Position numbers and translations under genes: made by a program. The notes under the pieces are model-generated. The model made no database searches and was not told where the DNA came from. It worked only from the letters and a program-made list of their open reading frames with translations. From Emmonsiellopsis sp. PD_33 (lineage: Eukaryota > Ascomycota > Eurotiomycetes > Onygenales > Ajellomycetaceae), in assembly GCA_032988165.1 (NCBI GenBank), contig JANTQF010000311.1, forward strand, positions 1 through 42,138: a DNA stretch of 42,138 nt. The letters run 5' to 3'. Shown here in pieces: positions 21,942 to 31,906 of the stretch (position 1 is its first letter; each line of letters starts with the position of its first letter).

Positions 21942-22314
21942 GATGAGCGGACGGCCGACTCCGCGCTATCGTAAAGTAATACAGACTGCTGATGCGCATT
22001 TCAGCATGCACCGTTGTCAGGAAGGGATGCCATGCGGGACAGTAGACACCGTTTGACACGGATGTTCGGGTTGCGAGGTTGAAGCTGTCGTTGTCCTGCG
22101 CCACCGAGAAACACGCCGACGCGAGATCACGTGAGCCAATTTAACTTAAAACGGTTAGTGCGACAACTATGACTAAGTTAATCAATCCTTGATACGCCCC
22201 TCACCAAAATTATTTGGATTTGAGACCCTTACCCCCCCCGAATGATATTTCTCTAATTGATTTGATTCCTAGCAATTAGTACTTATACTCCCTATATATC
22301 ATTTTGGAATACCG
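21942..22314. promoter_or_regulatory. Divergent promoter, rad2 / WDR6-type gene
   Basis: The 373 bp between the two start regions contain an E-box octamer, TCACGTGA (22127-22134), followed at once by a CCAAT box (22136-22140). CACGTG next to CCAAT matches sites for bHLH factors (Cbf1/Sre type) and the HAP/CBC complex. A run of C at about 22230-22237 and A/T-rich sequence follow. Function is inferred from the motifs only. Confidence 0.5.
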
Positions 22315-25300
22315 ATGTCATGCGTACTTGAGGTCCGTCAGATCCATGATTCTACGTCGTGAATAACTTGAAATATTACTAACCTTTCTCATAGCATGTG
22401 GACGCTTGTCTGCCGGTCACGGCAATTCGAGTGATTGATATCCGTACTAATAGACTCATTCTAGAGGGACACGGGCCGTATTTGCACCTGGTTGATGAAC
22501 CTAGCGGTGTTCTTCTTGATCGCGCCAAAGTGTTTGAGCGAAATGCCGTCCATGGTATCCAGTCTGCGGAAGTAAACCCCACCAGTATCGCTGCGGCAGA
22601 TGTCAGTTTTCTGATATGGGGTGGTCAGTCCTTTCGGTTGATCAATGTCCAGATACAGGGCAGTGGACGTGCCTCGTTGTCGTTTCTAAGCTGCGAAAGC
22701 GCGGCCCCTGATTGGATCTTAGATGCAAGCTTTTGTGTCCAGGAGAGCAATGACCAAATACCTTCCAAGGTGCATAGGGCTTGCTTAATTACTGCTCATA
22801 ATGTTCTCTTCGGATTTGAATTTGGAGACTGCCCCCGAGCAAACCTAGCAAACCTTCAATTGCACCAGATAGGAACAGGATTAAAGTCCGTTCTGTACTC
22901 CGCTGATGTCGCGTGGGTATCACCATCACAGATTCTTGTTGCAGCTGGCACCGTTTTCGGGGAAATAGTTGTCTGGTCATGCTTTGTCTCTACGAAATCT
23001 GGCCCGTCGTCCTTTGAAGGCTCCTCCGTTTCTATACATCATCTTTTTACGGGACACGAAGGCTCTATTTTTGGTGTTGATATATCCCCTGAGATTCGAT
23101 GGCCGGGTGAAGACCGTGCTCAAAGATTCCTAGCAAGCTGCAGCGACGACCGCACAATACGAATCTGGGATATTTCTGACTGCTCATCGTCTAAGGAAAA
23201 TGGAAAGCTGGACAACTTATCAACCAAAACGACGACACGCTCCACAGGATTCGGGGATATTTTCCGCGATGATCTAAATATGGATACAGAAGCTTGTGTT
23301 GCTAAAACCTGGGGCCACTCTTCTAGGATTTGGGGTGCATATTTTATACAAAGCTCCATCTCGGATCAAGTGGCGTCCTTCAAGCTCGTATCCCGTGGAG
23401 AAGATGCCACTTGCCAACTTTGGGATTTGACGATATTCAATAATTCATCGATAAATTCAAGTCCAGTTTCATCACAAACTTGCACCTTGAAGCACGTTTC
23501 GACCCATGCCTATCATACGGGAAAGAATATCTGGTCCATGGCGATACATACGACCTCGGAATCGGCCGCCATTTATTCTGGAGGGGCTGATGGAAGTATA
23601 ATAACGTTCAACGTTGACTTAAATCATTCCCCAGGTAATCGGGGTGCGCGGACGGATATTTACGATATATACGACCTTTCACCCTGCCGGCTTGATCCTT
23701 CCGGCCAGCCAATTGATCCCCCGACGCGCAAAGCGAAATCGGGCGATAGATTAAATCGTTATGCCTTTGTTTCAAATACTTCGGTTCTGGCACTCTCCTC
23801 ACATGGCAAGTTGCACGTGGCGCAAATTTCGGGCCCGGAAAGTGCAAATTCCGCTCAAAATGACAAGGAAGACGACCCGTTGATAACATGGGAAACTATT
23901 GCCTCTCTCGATTCTCCCGGATCGCAGTTTTCACTGACCGGCCAAGCAGAACTGGGAGTGGCAATTATAGGCGATGTAAAGGGTACGCTGTGGTGGTATA
24001 ATCACGACTCAAAGGATATTATTACATTAATGCAGCAAGAGAAGAAAGTCACTGGCATATTTTTTGCGGGTTCCCCTGTCGACATGGACGAAGGCACACA
24101 ACCATCCACCTCGATTGCCTTCGTCACCACCTCCGTTGGAGTAGCCGGCACATATTTGTTTTTGGTCAAGGACAAAAGCTCTCCGGAAAAGTTCACAAAA
24201 ATACAGCTGGAGCTCCCTGCCTCCTTCCCGACAACGAGTGCCCTTTACGTCGAGAACAAGTCCCGCCTTATTATAGGATCAAAAACAGGTCACCTGGCCG
24301 TGTTTGATCTGCGAAGAAACATTGATTCCCAACCTCTTGCCCCCATACTCACTGTATTCAACGTACATGATAAAGACTCTATCACTTCCATCACGCGGTT
24401 ACAGCAGCCCAGCAGCAATGACGAACAAATCCTCACCACAGGAAGAAATGGATGCTACTGTATCCATACCATTACTACCGCCAACGACCTAACCTCTCCA
24501 CCAACGTTTCAGACTATTCATAAACTAGCTCTTCACTTTGGTCCATATATCGAAGGGGCTTATTTTGAAAAGGCTACAAAAGACTTGATAATCTTCGGCT
24601 TTAGAGGGACGGAGTTTATTGTTTGGAACGAATCCACACAAACCGAACGGGCGGCTATAGAATGCGGAGGGGCACATCGCATCTGGGCATATAATTGTTC
24701 CCATTCTGACCCGAACCATGAAAATTTTGTCTGGACTAAAGCATCCGCGTTCCACTTGTTCACCAAGACAATTCTATCACATCGAAGCGTACGGATTGGT
24801 GGTCACGGCCGAGAGATTAAGGCAACAGCTATTTCGGAGCGCCCATTCAATATTGGAGGGGAAAAGCATAAACTCCTAGCTACAGGAGCTGAGGATACTA
24901 TGATTCGTATCTCCGTCCTTGATGAAACGAATAACGCTAAGACGTCTGGAACTTTTGACTGTCTTCGGATCTTGAAAAAGCACAACGCAGGTATACAGCA
25001 CTTGCAGTGGTCGCCGTGTGGGAATATTTTGTTTAGCAGCGCAGGCGCTGAAGAATTTTATGCCTGGAGACTCCGATCAATTCCTGGATTTGGAGTGGGA
25101 ACCGTTTGCGAGGGAGAATGCCCAAAGGGAGAATCAGATTCGGACCTTCGGATCATGAGTTTTGACGTGATCAAGCTGGTCAGCGATGAAGAAGCTGACG
25201 ATTCGTTTCTTCTTTGCATGGCATATTCCAATTCAACCGTCAAGGTAAGCATCCATCCAGTTCCCCTGTTCAATGACGTCTGCTTACCAACCCAAAGCTC

Positions 25301-26068
25301 TTGACATATGCGTCCGCCTCGCCATCTGGCACTTTCAGGGTCATAGCAAAAGGACAATACACGACGAACTGCCCTACGCAGATCAATTTCTGTGAATCAA
25401 GCTCTGGGCTGTCACTGATCACCGCTTCCACGGATGGGCATATTGCTACCTGGGATATATCTGAAGCCCTCGATGGCATATTCGCCATCACGGACGACGG
25501 TCTGAAATTGCACGGTGCTATCCCTACGGAACCAAGGATAATAACCTGGCAAAACAAGCACTGCATCCATCAGAGCAGTGTCAAAGCAATGGAAATGACG
25601 CTCCTCTCCCAGGATGAGCAACTTATAGTCTCTGGCGGAGACGATAACGCCATCTCAATTTCACGTCTAAAAATCGGCTCGGGCTTGGATTCTAGCCCCG
25701 ACGTCAATTCGTTCTCAACCGTTTCGTTGCCAGAGGCACATGCGTCAGCCATCACCGCTGTTTCAATCGTCGATGAACGCACTCGGGGATTAGAGACGAA
25801 GGGGACTGTATCTAATTTCCTGGTCGCGTCTTCCGGGAATGACCAACGGCTTAAGCTTTGGTCAGTAGACGTGGATTCAACGAGACCCGGTGAGGATGGA
25901 ATTGGCATATCTCAGCTACAGGATGCGTACACTGCAGTTGCGGATATATCTTCAATTGGCACGTTTACAAGACCTGCCGATGTGAAGAATGGTGAAAATG
26001 GGCGATTCCAAAATAGGATTGTCCTGGGCGGGGTGGGGGTAGATTTGTGGTCTCTGAATCGAGTATAA
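22315..26068 (+). CDS. trm734: WD40 protein WDR6/Trm734 (Rtt10), ~1209 aa
   Basis: Large double-propeller WD40 protein of the WDR6/Trm734(Rtt10) family, the partner of the Trm7 methyltransferase for ribose methylation at tRNA position 34. The main body is exon 22395-25244 and exon 25298-26068, joined by a 53-nt intron with GTAAGC and AAAG ends. Features: LPVTAIRV start of the first propeller, LFTGHEGSIFGVDIS and FLASCSDDRTIRIWDIS near the middle, KTWGHSSRIWGAYF (typical of WDR6), SGGADGSIITFNVD, LLATGAEDTMIRIS, HNAGIQHLQWSPCGNILFSS, LIVSGGDDNAISIS and VASSGNDQRLKLWSVD at the end. The first exon is tiny: the frame is open from 22395 but no ATG lies in it, while a perfect branch-site-like TACTAAC (22376-22382) precedes the CATAG acceptor at 22390-22394. 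The likeliest first exon is 22315-22323 (M-S-C) with a GTACTT donor; a GTCCGT donor slightly downstream is the alternative. Confidence 0.92.
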
Positions 26069-26237
26069 CATCTGTCGGTATAGAAGCGGGTATCAAAATT
26101 CCAAAACGAAAAAAAAAAAAGCACTTTATTACTATCCTGTCTTACATTAGAAGAGCCGAATTATCCCGAATTATCCCGTATCATACCTGTGTCCCATAGT
26201 AAACATACACTTCCGCAAACTCCTTACAGAAAACTCT

Positions 26238-27414
26238 TCAATACTTCCCTGGCCCTTCCTTGCCACAGACTTTCTCAAACACATCGAGTGTATGGTCCCA
26301 CACCTTCTCCCCCCAGCCCTGCGCCTTAAACCCATCAAAAAGTTCCTGATTTTGATTAGCCTTACCCGTCCAATGCAACAAATAAGCACCACTCCCCCTG
26401 ACACCATCGCTTCCCACCTCTGCATCCTCCGAATCCCCAGCACTTTTCGGCGGATATTGCGAACTTGTAGCTGCATACAAATTCCGTTCCCCACTCTCGC
26501 CAAATGGAACAGCCAATGGCGTCACAAGGTACATGAGACCCTTAAAAGCGGCTGACCCAATGGTTCCAAGGCTGCGACCAAGCGAAGTCTTGACGAAGCC
26601 TGGGTAGGCGTGGACAAAACTGATGTTCGGGTGGGCGGTGGCTAGGCGATCGAGGGTGAGAGAGTTCATGGTGATTGCATGGGTGGCACAGTTCTGGAGG
26701 CTAAAGGTGTTTTTGAGAGCGAGGTCCTCGAGGTTGAGTTTTCCTTCGTGTCCGCCTGAAAGGATGGAGACGACGCGGGAGAAGGCAGGGTTCGAGTTTG
26801 CGCCGGCGCTAAGGAGGGGGAGGAGATTGACGATGAAGCGCATGCGGGAGTAATAATGGAGGTTGAATTTTGTGTCGAGGCCTTCGGTTGTTTCTTGGTT
26901 TGGGAGTTCAATGTTAGATTCGGAAGATTCTTAACGGGATCTTTTAAAAGAGTGCATATATGTACATGCCTTGTCGCCCTGCCGTTGTTATTATACCCGG
27001 CGAGAGGAAGAGGAGGTTAATCTTCTCTTCCTTCTTCTTGATGTCCTCGCATACTTCGTCTACGTTCCTTAGCAACTCCAAGTCGGCCTTCAAGAAATCT
27101 ATCTTTCCGTCCGGGTTGAGCTTTTTCAACTCCTCAATAATTTGTGATGCCCTTGCCTCGTTGCGTCCAACAAGATACACCCGCGGCCGGTCGGCGTGTC
27201 TGACGAATTCTCTTGCTGTAGTTTCTCCTATACCACTGGTTCCACCGACTGTTTGCAAGCGTTAAACAATACGTTAGCTCATGTACTCTCCAATTAGAAG
27301 GGATGGAAATAGGGAATTTTTAATTGTTTGAACAGTACCAAAAACAGCAACAAGCCCAGGGCCCAGTTTCTTGAGGTTCAGATTACTGGCCCGAACAGTA
27401 TCGAGTGAAACCAT
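26238..27414 (-). CDS. Atypical short-chain dehydrogenase, 336 aa
   Basis: NAD(P)-binding Rossmann oxidoreductase of the fungal short-chain dehydrogenase superfamily; substrate unknown. Three exons: 27414-27339, 27248-26970, 26893-26238. The first join gives the cofactor loop VGGTSGIGE (V26-E34); YLVGRNEARA follows the second strand. The second intron (26969-26894) has a GC donor (AAG|GCATGT), a CTAAC branch site and a CAAG acceptor, and restores the typical GLDTKFNLHYYSRMRF block. The usual catalytic YxxxK is absent: the corresponding stretch after SLQN reads CATHAITMNSL. The NNAG motif is also replaced (LFLSPG). This matches a known group of degenerate fungal SDRs, so the losses are probably a family trait, not decay. 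Start M at 27414 gives the family N-terminus MVSLDTVRASN; a Met 18 codons upstream (27468) is in frame but unlikely. Confidence 0.88.
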
Positions 27415-28342
27415 GTTTGCTTCAAAGATAGGCCAAAAAGATTTGTGATCAAAATCTGTAAATAACAATGGATACTGCGAAATTCCACGGTAATTAGTAA
27501 ATGTGATTATGTCGTTAAACCTGGTTGGGGAGAGTATTTTTATAGTTGGATATTTTCGTATCTCCGTCTCAAAATCGACATAAAAACTGCTGACGTGGGA
27601 AATAGGGGTTGTGCTTAATTTGTATCTCCGAACGGAGGAGTTCGTCCGTCATCTTGTCCTTGATGCCCTAAGCTAGTAGGCAACCAAACAACAGGCAGAA
27701 TAATTGGTGTCATGAGGGGCGAGCCACGTTAATTTCCGGGAGGAAATATATGCATGCTGCTCATTCGATAGTTAAAAATCGGCAGAACCAGATCCCAAAT
27801 ACTCCGTATAGCTGCCGCCGTCTGGGCTACCAGACCTCTTCGCGCCTGCTTGGCCTGATAGTGTAATAATGAGGGGTGGCTGAAGCAAAAACAACTTTCC
27901 AATGCCTAAGCTGGAGCAAGCATCTCCTCAGTTGGTTGTCGTTGAGACTTTGTCGCTTCAATTCGCTTAAACTGCACGTTAGGAAATCAAAATTCAGGGG
28001 CTGGGGTTTCTGCAATAAATATCAGAGTCTTTCTGCATTCAGCGTTAATCCCTAGGCGACGGTCCAAGACTTGTTTTAGACCACTGTTAATACTGTCCGA
28101 GTGTTCGGTCGGCGCCCTGGAATCCCGCGTTTTTCTTTGTTCGGCAGGATGGGGGCAGGCTTTGCAAACATTCTAACTATGTGCCCCCCCTCCCCTCGAC
28201 ATCCCGCGATCTGCCGGTATACATTCTCTCCGCGATTACGGAATAGTCTCCGCATAAGAAACAGAATGGCCTCCACATTTTGGATCCGTGGTCGACATGG
28301 GTGACATTTCTTCTTGCCGTTTTTGGCACGGGCAGATCCTGA

Positions 28343-28386
28343 CAAAATCCGGGTTTAATATTTTCTTGCAGAATATCCGGATTTTG
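28343..28386. repeat. Inverted repeat, 10-bp arms
   Basis: CAAAATCCGG (28343-28352) and CCGGATTTTG (28377-28386) are perfect reverse complements separated by 24 bases of mostly A/T. The transcript could fold into a hairpin. It lies in the gene-free spacer, 320 bp left of the telomere-like units. It could be a remnant transposon end or a protein-binding palindrome. Confidence 0.65.
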
Positions 28387-28706
28387 CTTTTCTTAAGTTA
28401 ATGCGTTATATGCGCAAATAACAGGCCGAACTATGCAGGAAGGGCAATGGAGGGCCCCAAAAAGCAAGAAAGACACTTGATCGAGGCGGGGACCTGCGGT
28501 TTAGCGTCCAACGCGTGGTTGATTTGGGGATGCATGAGAATGCCTTGAATTCGGCGGACCAAATAACTCGTCACTCTCATGCGGACGAATAACTGGTGTG
28601 CTTTCACGGTATATCAACCTCATGAGGCCGATTTCTAACTCTGGATAGAAGTAGTTGAGATAAGCTCTGCCAAGACGGGGACGCGAACCGTGGGACAAAC
28701 ACCCGT

Positions 28707-28729
28707 TTAGGGTTAGCGCTTAGGGTTAG
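28707..28729 (+). repeat. Interstitial telomere-like repeat
   Basis: TTAGGGTTAG occurs at 28707-28716 and again at 28720-28729, separated by only three bases (CGC). TTAGGG is the telomeric unit of filamentous ascomycetes. Only two short units are present, so this is either a healed-break or fusion scar, or a binding site for a TRF/Tbf1-like factor. Confidence 0.7.
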
Positions 28730-29627
28730 GCCCTATCTCTGCCCTAGTTGCCCCCCCCATAACCACCTGAGAGCCCGGGTCCTCTGATAGACACGATCAT
28801 TTGCACTGCTAATTCATCTACGTTTTCCCCCTCCTGCGCATGATATTTGATGGCTACTCCAGATTCTTTAGTGTCCTCAGGTCCACCCTCAAGTCCATCT
28901 GAAGTGGGGATTCTTCTCAAAACCACAACTAGTACTCGTAGGCATGCTCTCTGATCCCTGAAACCTCCAACCCTCAGTCTGAGTCCTGGTAGCCGTGCCG
29001 CAAACATGGGGCTGGAGAGTGTATCCGTCTGCTACTCCCCGTCATAGTGTATCGAAGGGACCCCATTGTCAATGTGTTTGGTCACTACGCAATCGTGGAG
29101 TCAGAATCAAAGGAATAGGGATGGTAAAACTACCAGGTCATTCCTTGCAGGCTCCAAATCTGGTGGGCATAAATCACCTATTCTGTGTAGGTCAATGAAA
29201 GTTTCAAGACGTTGTTTATTCTTCCGCAAAGGGAACCGAGACCAGACTTTCCTCCTACCTACCTGAAGAACCTACTACTCACCTCTTTCTCCGAACAAAG
29301 ATTCCAGGTTTCGTTTAATTCATGCGGGACGGATAATCTTTTGTGGGGAGAAACCCGGCTTGTGATCTTGTTTCCCCTAGTCCGTGATTCCCCTGATTTT
29401 CTTGTGCATCTAGCCAATTTAACACTTTGATCTACCTCTGAAGAGACTCCGAACCCTGCAATGGGTATCCTGCGAATCATCTCCTCCTACGGTTGAGAGG
29501 ACCGATTGCCGAACATTGTTTGCTAGAAACAACCGTCGAATATCTCTGCGTTTCCGAAAGCAAACAATTCCCGAAGTCGTGCTTGTTTCATTTATCCCGT
29601 GCCCGTAATTCCCGTATGGACCTGGTC

Positions 29628-29634
29628 TATATAT
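29628..29634 (+). promoter_or_regulatory. TATA-like box of the GH5 gene
   Basis: TATATAT lies about 147 bases upstream of the endoglucanase ATG, a plausible core promoter distance for a strongly induced fungal secreted-enzyme gene. A CTAGCC (GGCTAG on the other strand, XlnR-like) overlaps a CCAAT box at 29410-29418, about 370 bases upstream of the ATG. Confidence 0.5.
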
Positions 29635-29780
29635 TTCTGGAGATTAGTATTTAAATACGTTCCTTACCCCGTGTTGACTTCCTCCCGGCCCCTCAGCTTC
29701 TACCCTCCTCTCTCTCGCGGACGAAGATAATTTTTTTTGCTCCTACTTCAGCTACAGAGTTATATTCAGTTTCCGCCAGA

Positions 29781-31090
29781 ATGAAACTCAGCGCTCTCCT
29801 TGCTGCAGGTGCAGGCACCCTGGCAGTCGCATCGCCTGTGGCACAAAACGTGAAGCGTGCACCAATTTTCCAATGTATGGAGATCATTTTATCCCCCTTT
29901 ACAAATACTCTTGTTAACAATTGATATGCAGGGTTTGGTGCCAATGAAGCCGGTGCGGAATTTGGCGAAAAAAACCTTCCGGGTGAACTTGTCAGTTTGT
30001 CCTAGTTTCCTGGACTCCGCCAAAAGTGCTAACTCTCTCAGGGCACGGACTATATCTGGCCAGACACAGCGGCTATCGGTAAGCTTATCGATAGTGGGAT
30101 GAACATTTTCCGTGTGGCCTTTAGGATGGAGAGACTGTTCCAGGGAGAACTGTCCGGCGAAATCGACCCGACTTATCTTGGAGATATGAAATCTGTCAGT
30201 TCTATTTCATATTCAAAAATTGCTTAGATACAGTGCTGTACTAACAGGTCACGCAGACTGTCGAATATATTACTGGAGCGGGTGCCTACGCTGTCTTGGA
30301 TCCACACAACTATGGTCGCTTGTAAGTTCTCCCATTGAGACGGTGTCAGAGGCCTCAAAAACAGCTAACCCATATCTTTGCCGAAACAGCCACGAAGAAA
30401 TCATCACCAACCTCGATGACTTCTCCCACTTCTGGGCGACTCTCGCCGCGGAATTCATCGATCAGGAGTTGGTCATTTTTGACACCAGTATGTGCCTTGG
30501 TTAACTCTCTCTCTTAAAAATCTCAAACTCTTAACATCACCATTCTCTTCCAAATTATAGACAATGAATACCATGACATGGACCAAGACCTCGTCCTCCA
30601 ACTCAACCAAGCCGCAATAGACTCCATCCGCGGTGCGGGTGCGACCTCCCAATACATCTTCGTCGAAGGAAACTCCTGGACCGGCGCCTGGACCTACCCC
30701 GAAATCAACGACAACATGAAAGGCCTAACCGACCCCAACGACAAGATCATCTACGAAATGCACCAGTATCTTGACGAGGACGGGTCCGGCACTCACCCCG
30801 CCTGCGTGAGCACTACCATCGGCCGCGAGCGCGTCACGGCTGCCACCGATTGGCTGAAGACGAACGGCAAGGTGGGTATTATTGGTGAATTCGCGGGCGC
30901 AGCCAACGATACCAACTGCCAGGAGGCCATTGTGGATATGCTCAAGTATATGGGTGAGAACACTGATGTGTGGACTGGAGCGCTTTGGTGGGCTGCTGGA
31001 CCCTGGTGGGCGGATTATATGTTCTCCATGGAGCCTGAGACTGGTCCTGCGTATGCGGATTTCCTTCCCCTTATTAAGCCCTATTTTTAG
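29781..31090 (+). CDS. Secreted GH5 endo-1,4-beta-glucanase, 335 aa
   Basis: Extracellular cellulase of glycoside hydrolase family 5 (subfamily 5_5-like), cutting internal beta-1,4-glucan bonds. Six exons: 29781-29874, 29932-29990, 30042-30194, 30248-30321, 30390-30487, 30561-31090; every join restores frame and conserved sequence. A signal peptide (MKLSALLAAGAGTLAVA) is followed by a short propeptide ending in K25-R26, a Kex2-type site. The catalytic domain starts at once: IFQWFGANEAGAEFG, NIFRVAFRMERL, LDPHNYGR, the acid/base E162 in DTNNEYHDMD, and nucleophile E269 in GIIGEFAGA. WTGALWWAAGPWW near the end is also typical. There is no carbohydrate-binding module, so this is the single-domain type. 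The neighbours are a GH105 enzyme and a transporter, suggesting a plant cell wall context. Confidence 0.95.
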
Positions 31091-31906
31091 CTGTCAGGGG
31101 TATTGACAGCTTGGGGACTTTGTAACCGAACTGCAAAGAGAAGATTTAGTTCTCCTATTTCGTTGTGACAAGGGGGATGCGTGATGCGAGTGGTTATTAT
31201 TTTGGATATCCTTTTTTCCTTAATCGCTGGACATGGCTTGCTGATATGTACATACTGTCTCCTTCTTTTGAAATTGAATATAAGACACTCTGCTTAGGTC
31301 GATGACATACAAATGGGAGAAGGTAACACTGATTCGAATTCCAAGGAGTAGGGAGACGGGATACCTTTGATGCAGGCATATAGAGGGGTGACCAGATGCT
31401 GTCAAACATTTGGCATTACTAAAATATGTTGCTGATGTGCTTGCTATGCATTATCACGGGTGTCCGGAAATGATATTGAAGGCAATCAAAGAGTAGGACA
31501 ATGACCCGCCTTGTCCTTCGCATTCATTCTTCCCCCTTTATTCTCATCGCATCCCCGTTTTCCACTTCTATTTCCATACCGTCTTCGTGTCTTTTATTCT
31601 ATATAACCTGTTGCTATTTGCTACTGTCGTGCGCCATCATTTTCCTGGTCCTTATCCTGAATTTTCTGTTGTCTGAGTCTAATCGATTAGGAGAAAATCG
31701 TGTTCTATTTATGCTATACTTCGTAAAGCTATCATCGGCATCATTGCCTAATTACAGGTACCTTCTTGCGAACAAATTTCGAATAGTGCGGTCTTAATAT
31801 GAAAAGCGTGGTACAGTTTCTGAGGATATCCCAACAGGTTTAATGCTTATATTCCTCTTTACCTGGCGTTGAGGAGTCACGGCCTTCTTTTTAATACTAA
31901 ATATCA
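31091..31906. other. Convergent intergenic region
   Basis: This 816-bp gap between the 3' ends of the GH5 gene (plus) and GH105 gene (minus) should contain both 3' untranslated regions. A T/C-rich open stretch (31501-31797) reads as a hydrophobic peptide, but that is a composition effect. No RNA gene or repeat was seen. Confidence 0.5.

Larger units (their letters stand above)
27415..29780. other. 2.4-kb intergenic region with telomere-like repeats
   Basis: No secure gene lies between the dehydrogenase (minus) and the endoglucanase (plus). The contents are ATACTCCGTA (about 27799-27808), a 10-bp inverted repeat (28343-28386), two telomere-like TTAGGGTTAG units (28707-28729), a C run (28750-28757), and the endoglucanase promoter at the right end. 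On the minus strand 29480-28744, open frames of 73 and 87 codons are separated by sequence containing plausible splice signals; the predicted peptides resemble nothing I know. A degenerate or lineage-specific gene there cannot be excluded. Confidence 0.5.

Noticed and set aside
20239..22056. Plus-strand frames of 90-200 codons opposite rad2
   Set aside because: Ser/Leu-rich shadows of a conserved minus-strand gene.
26930..26969. 40-nt version of the dehydrogenase second intron
   Set aside because: It keeps frame but is unusually short and adds 12 residues not typical of the family; the 76-nt version has a proper branch site.
28674..28692. tRNA B-box-like GGTTCGCGTCC on the minus strand
   Set aside because: The T-stem does not pair and no cloverleaf can be drawn from the surrounding sequence.
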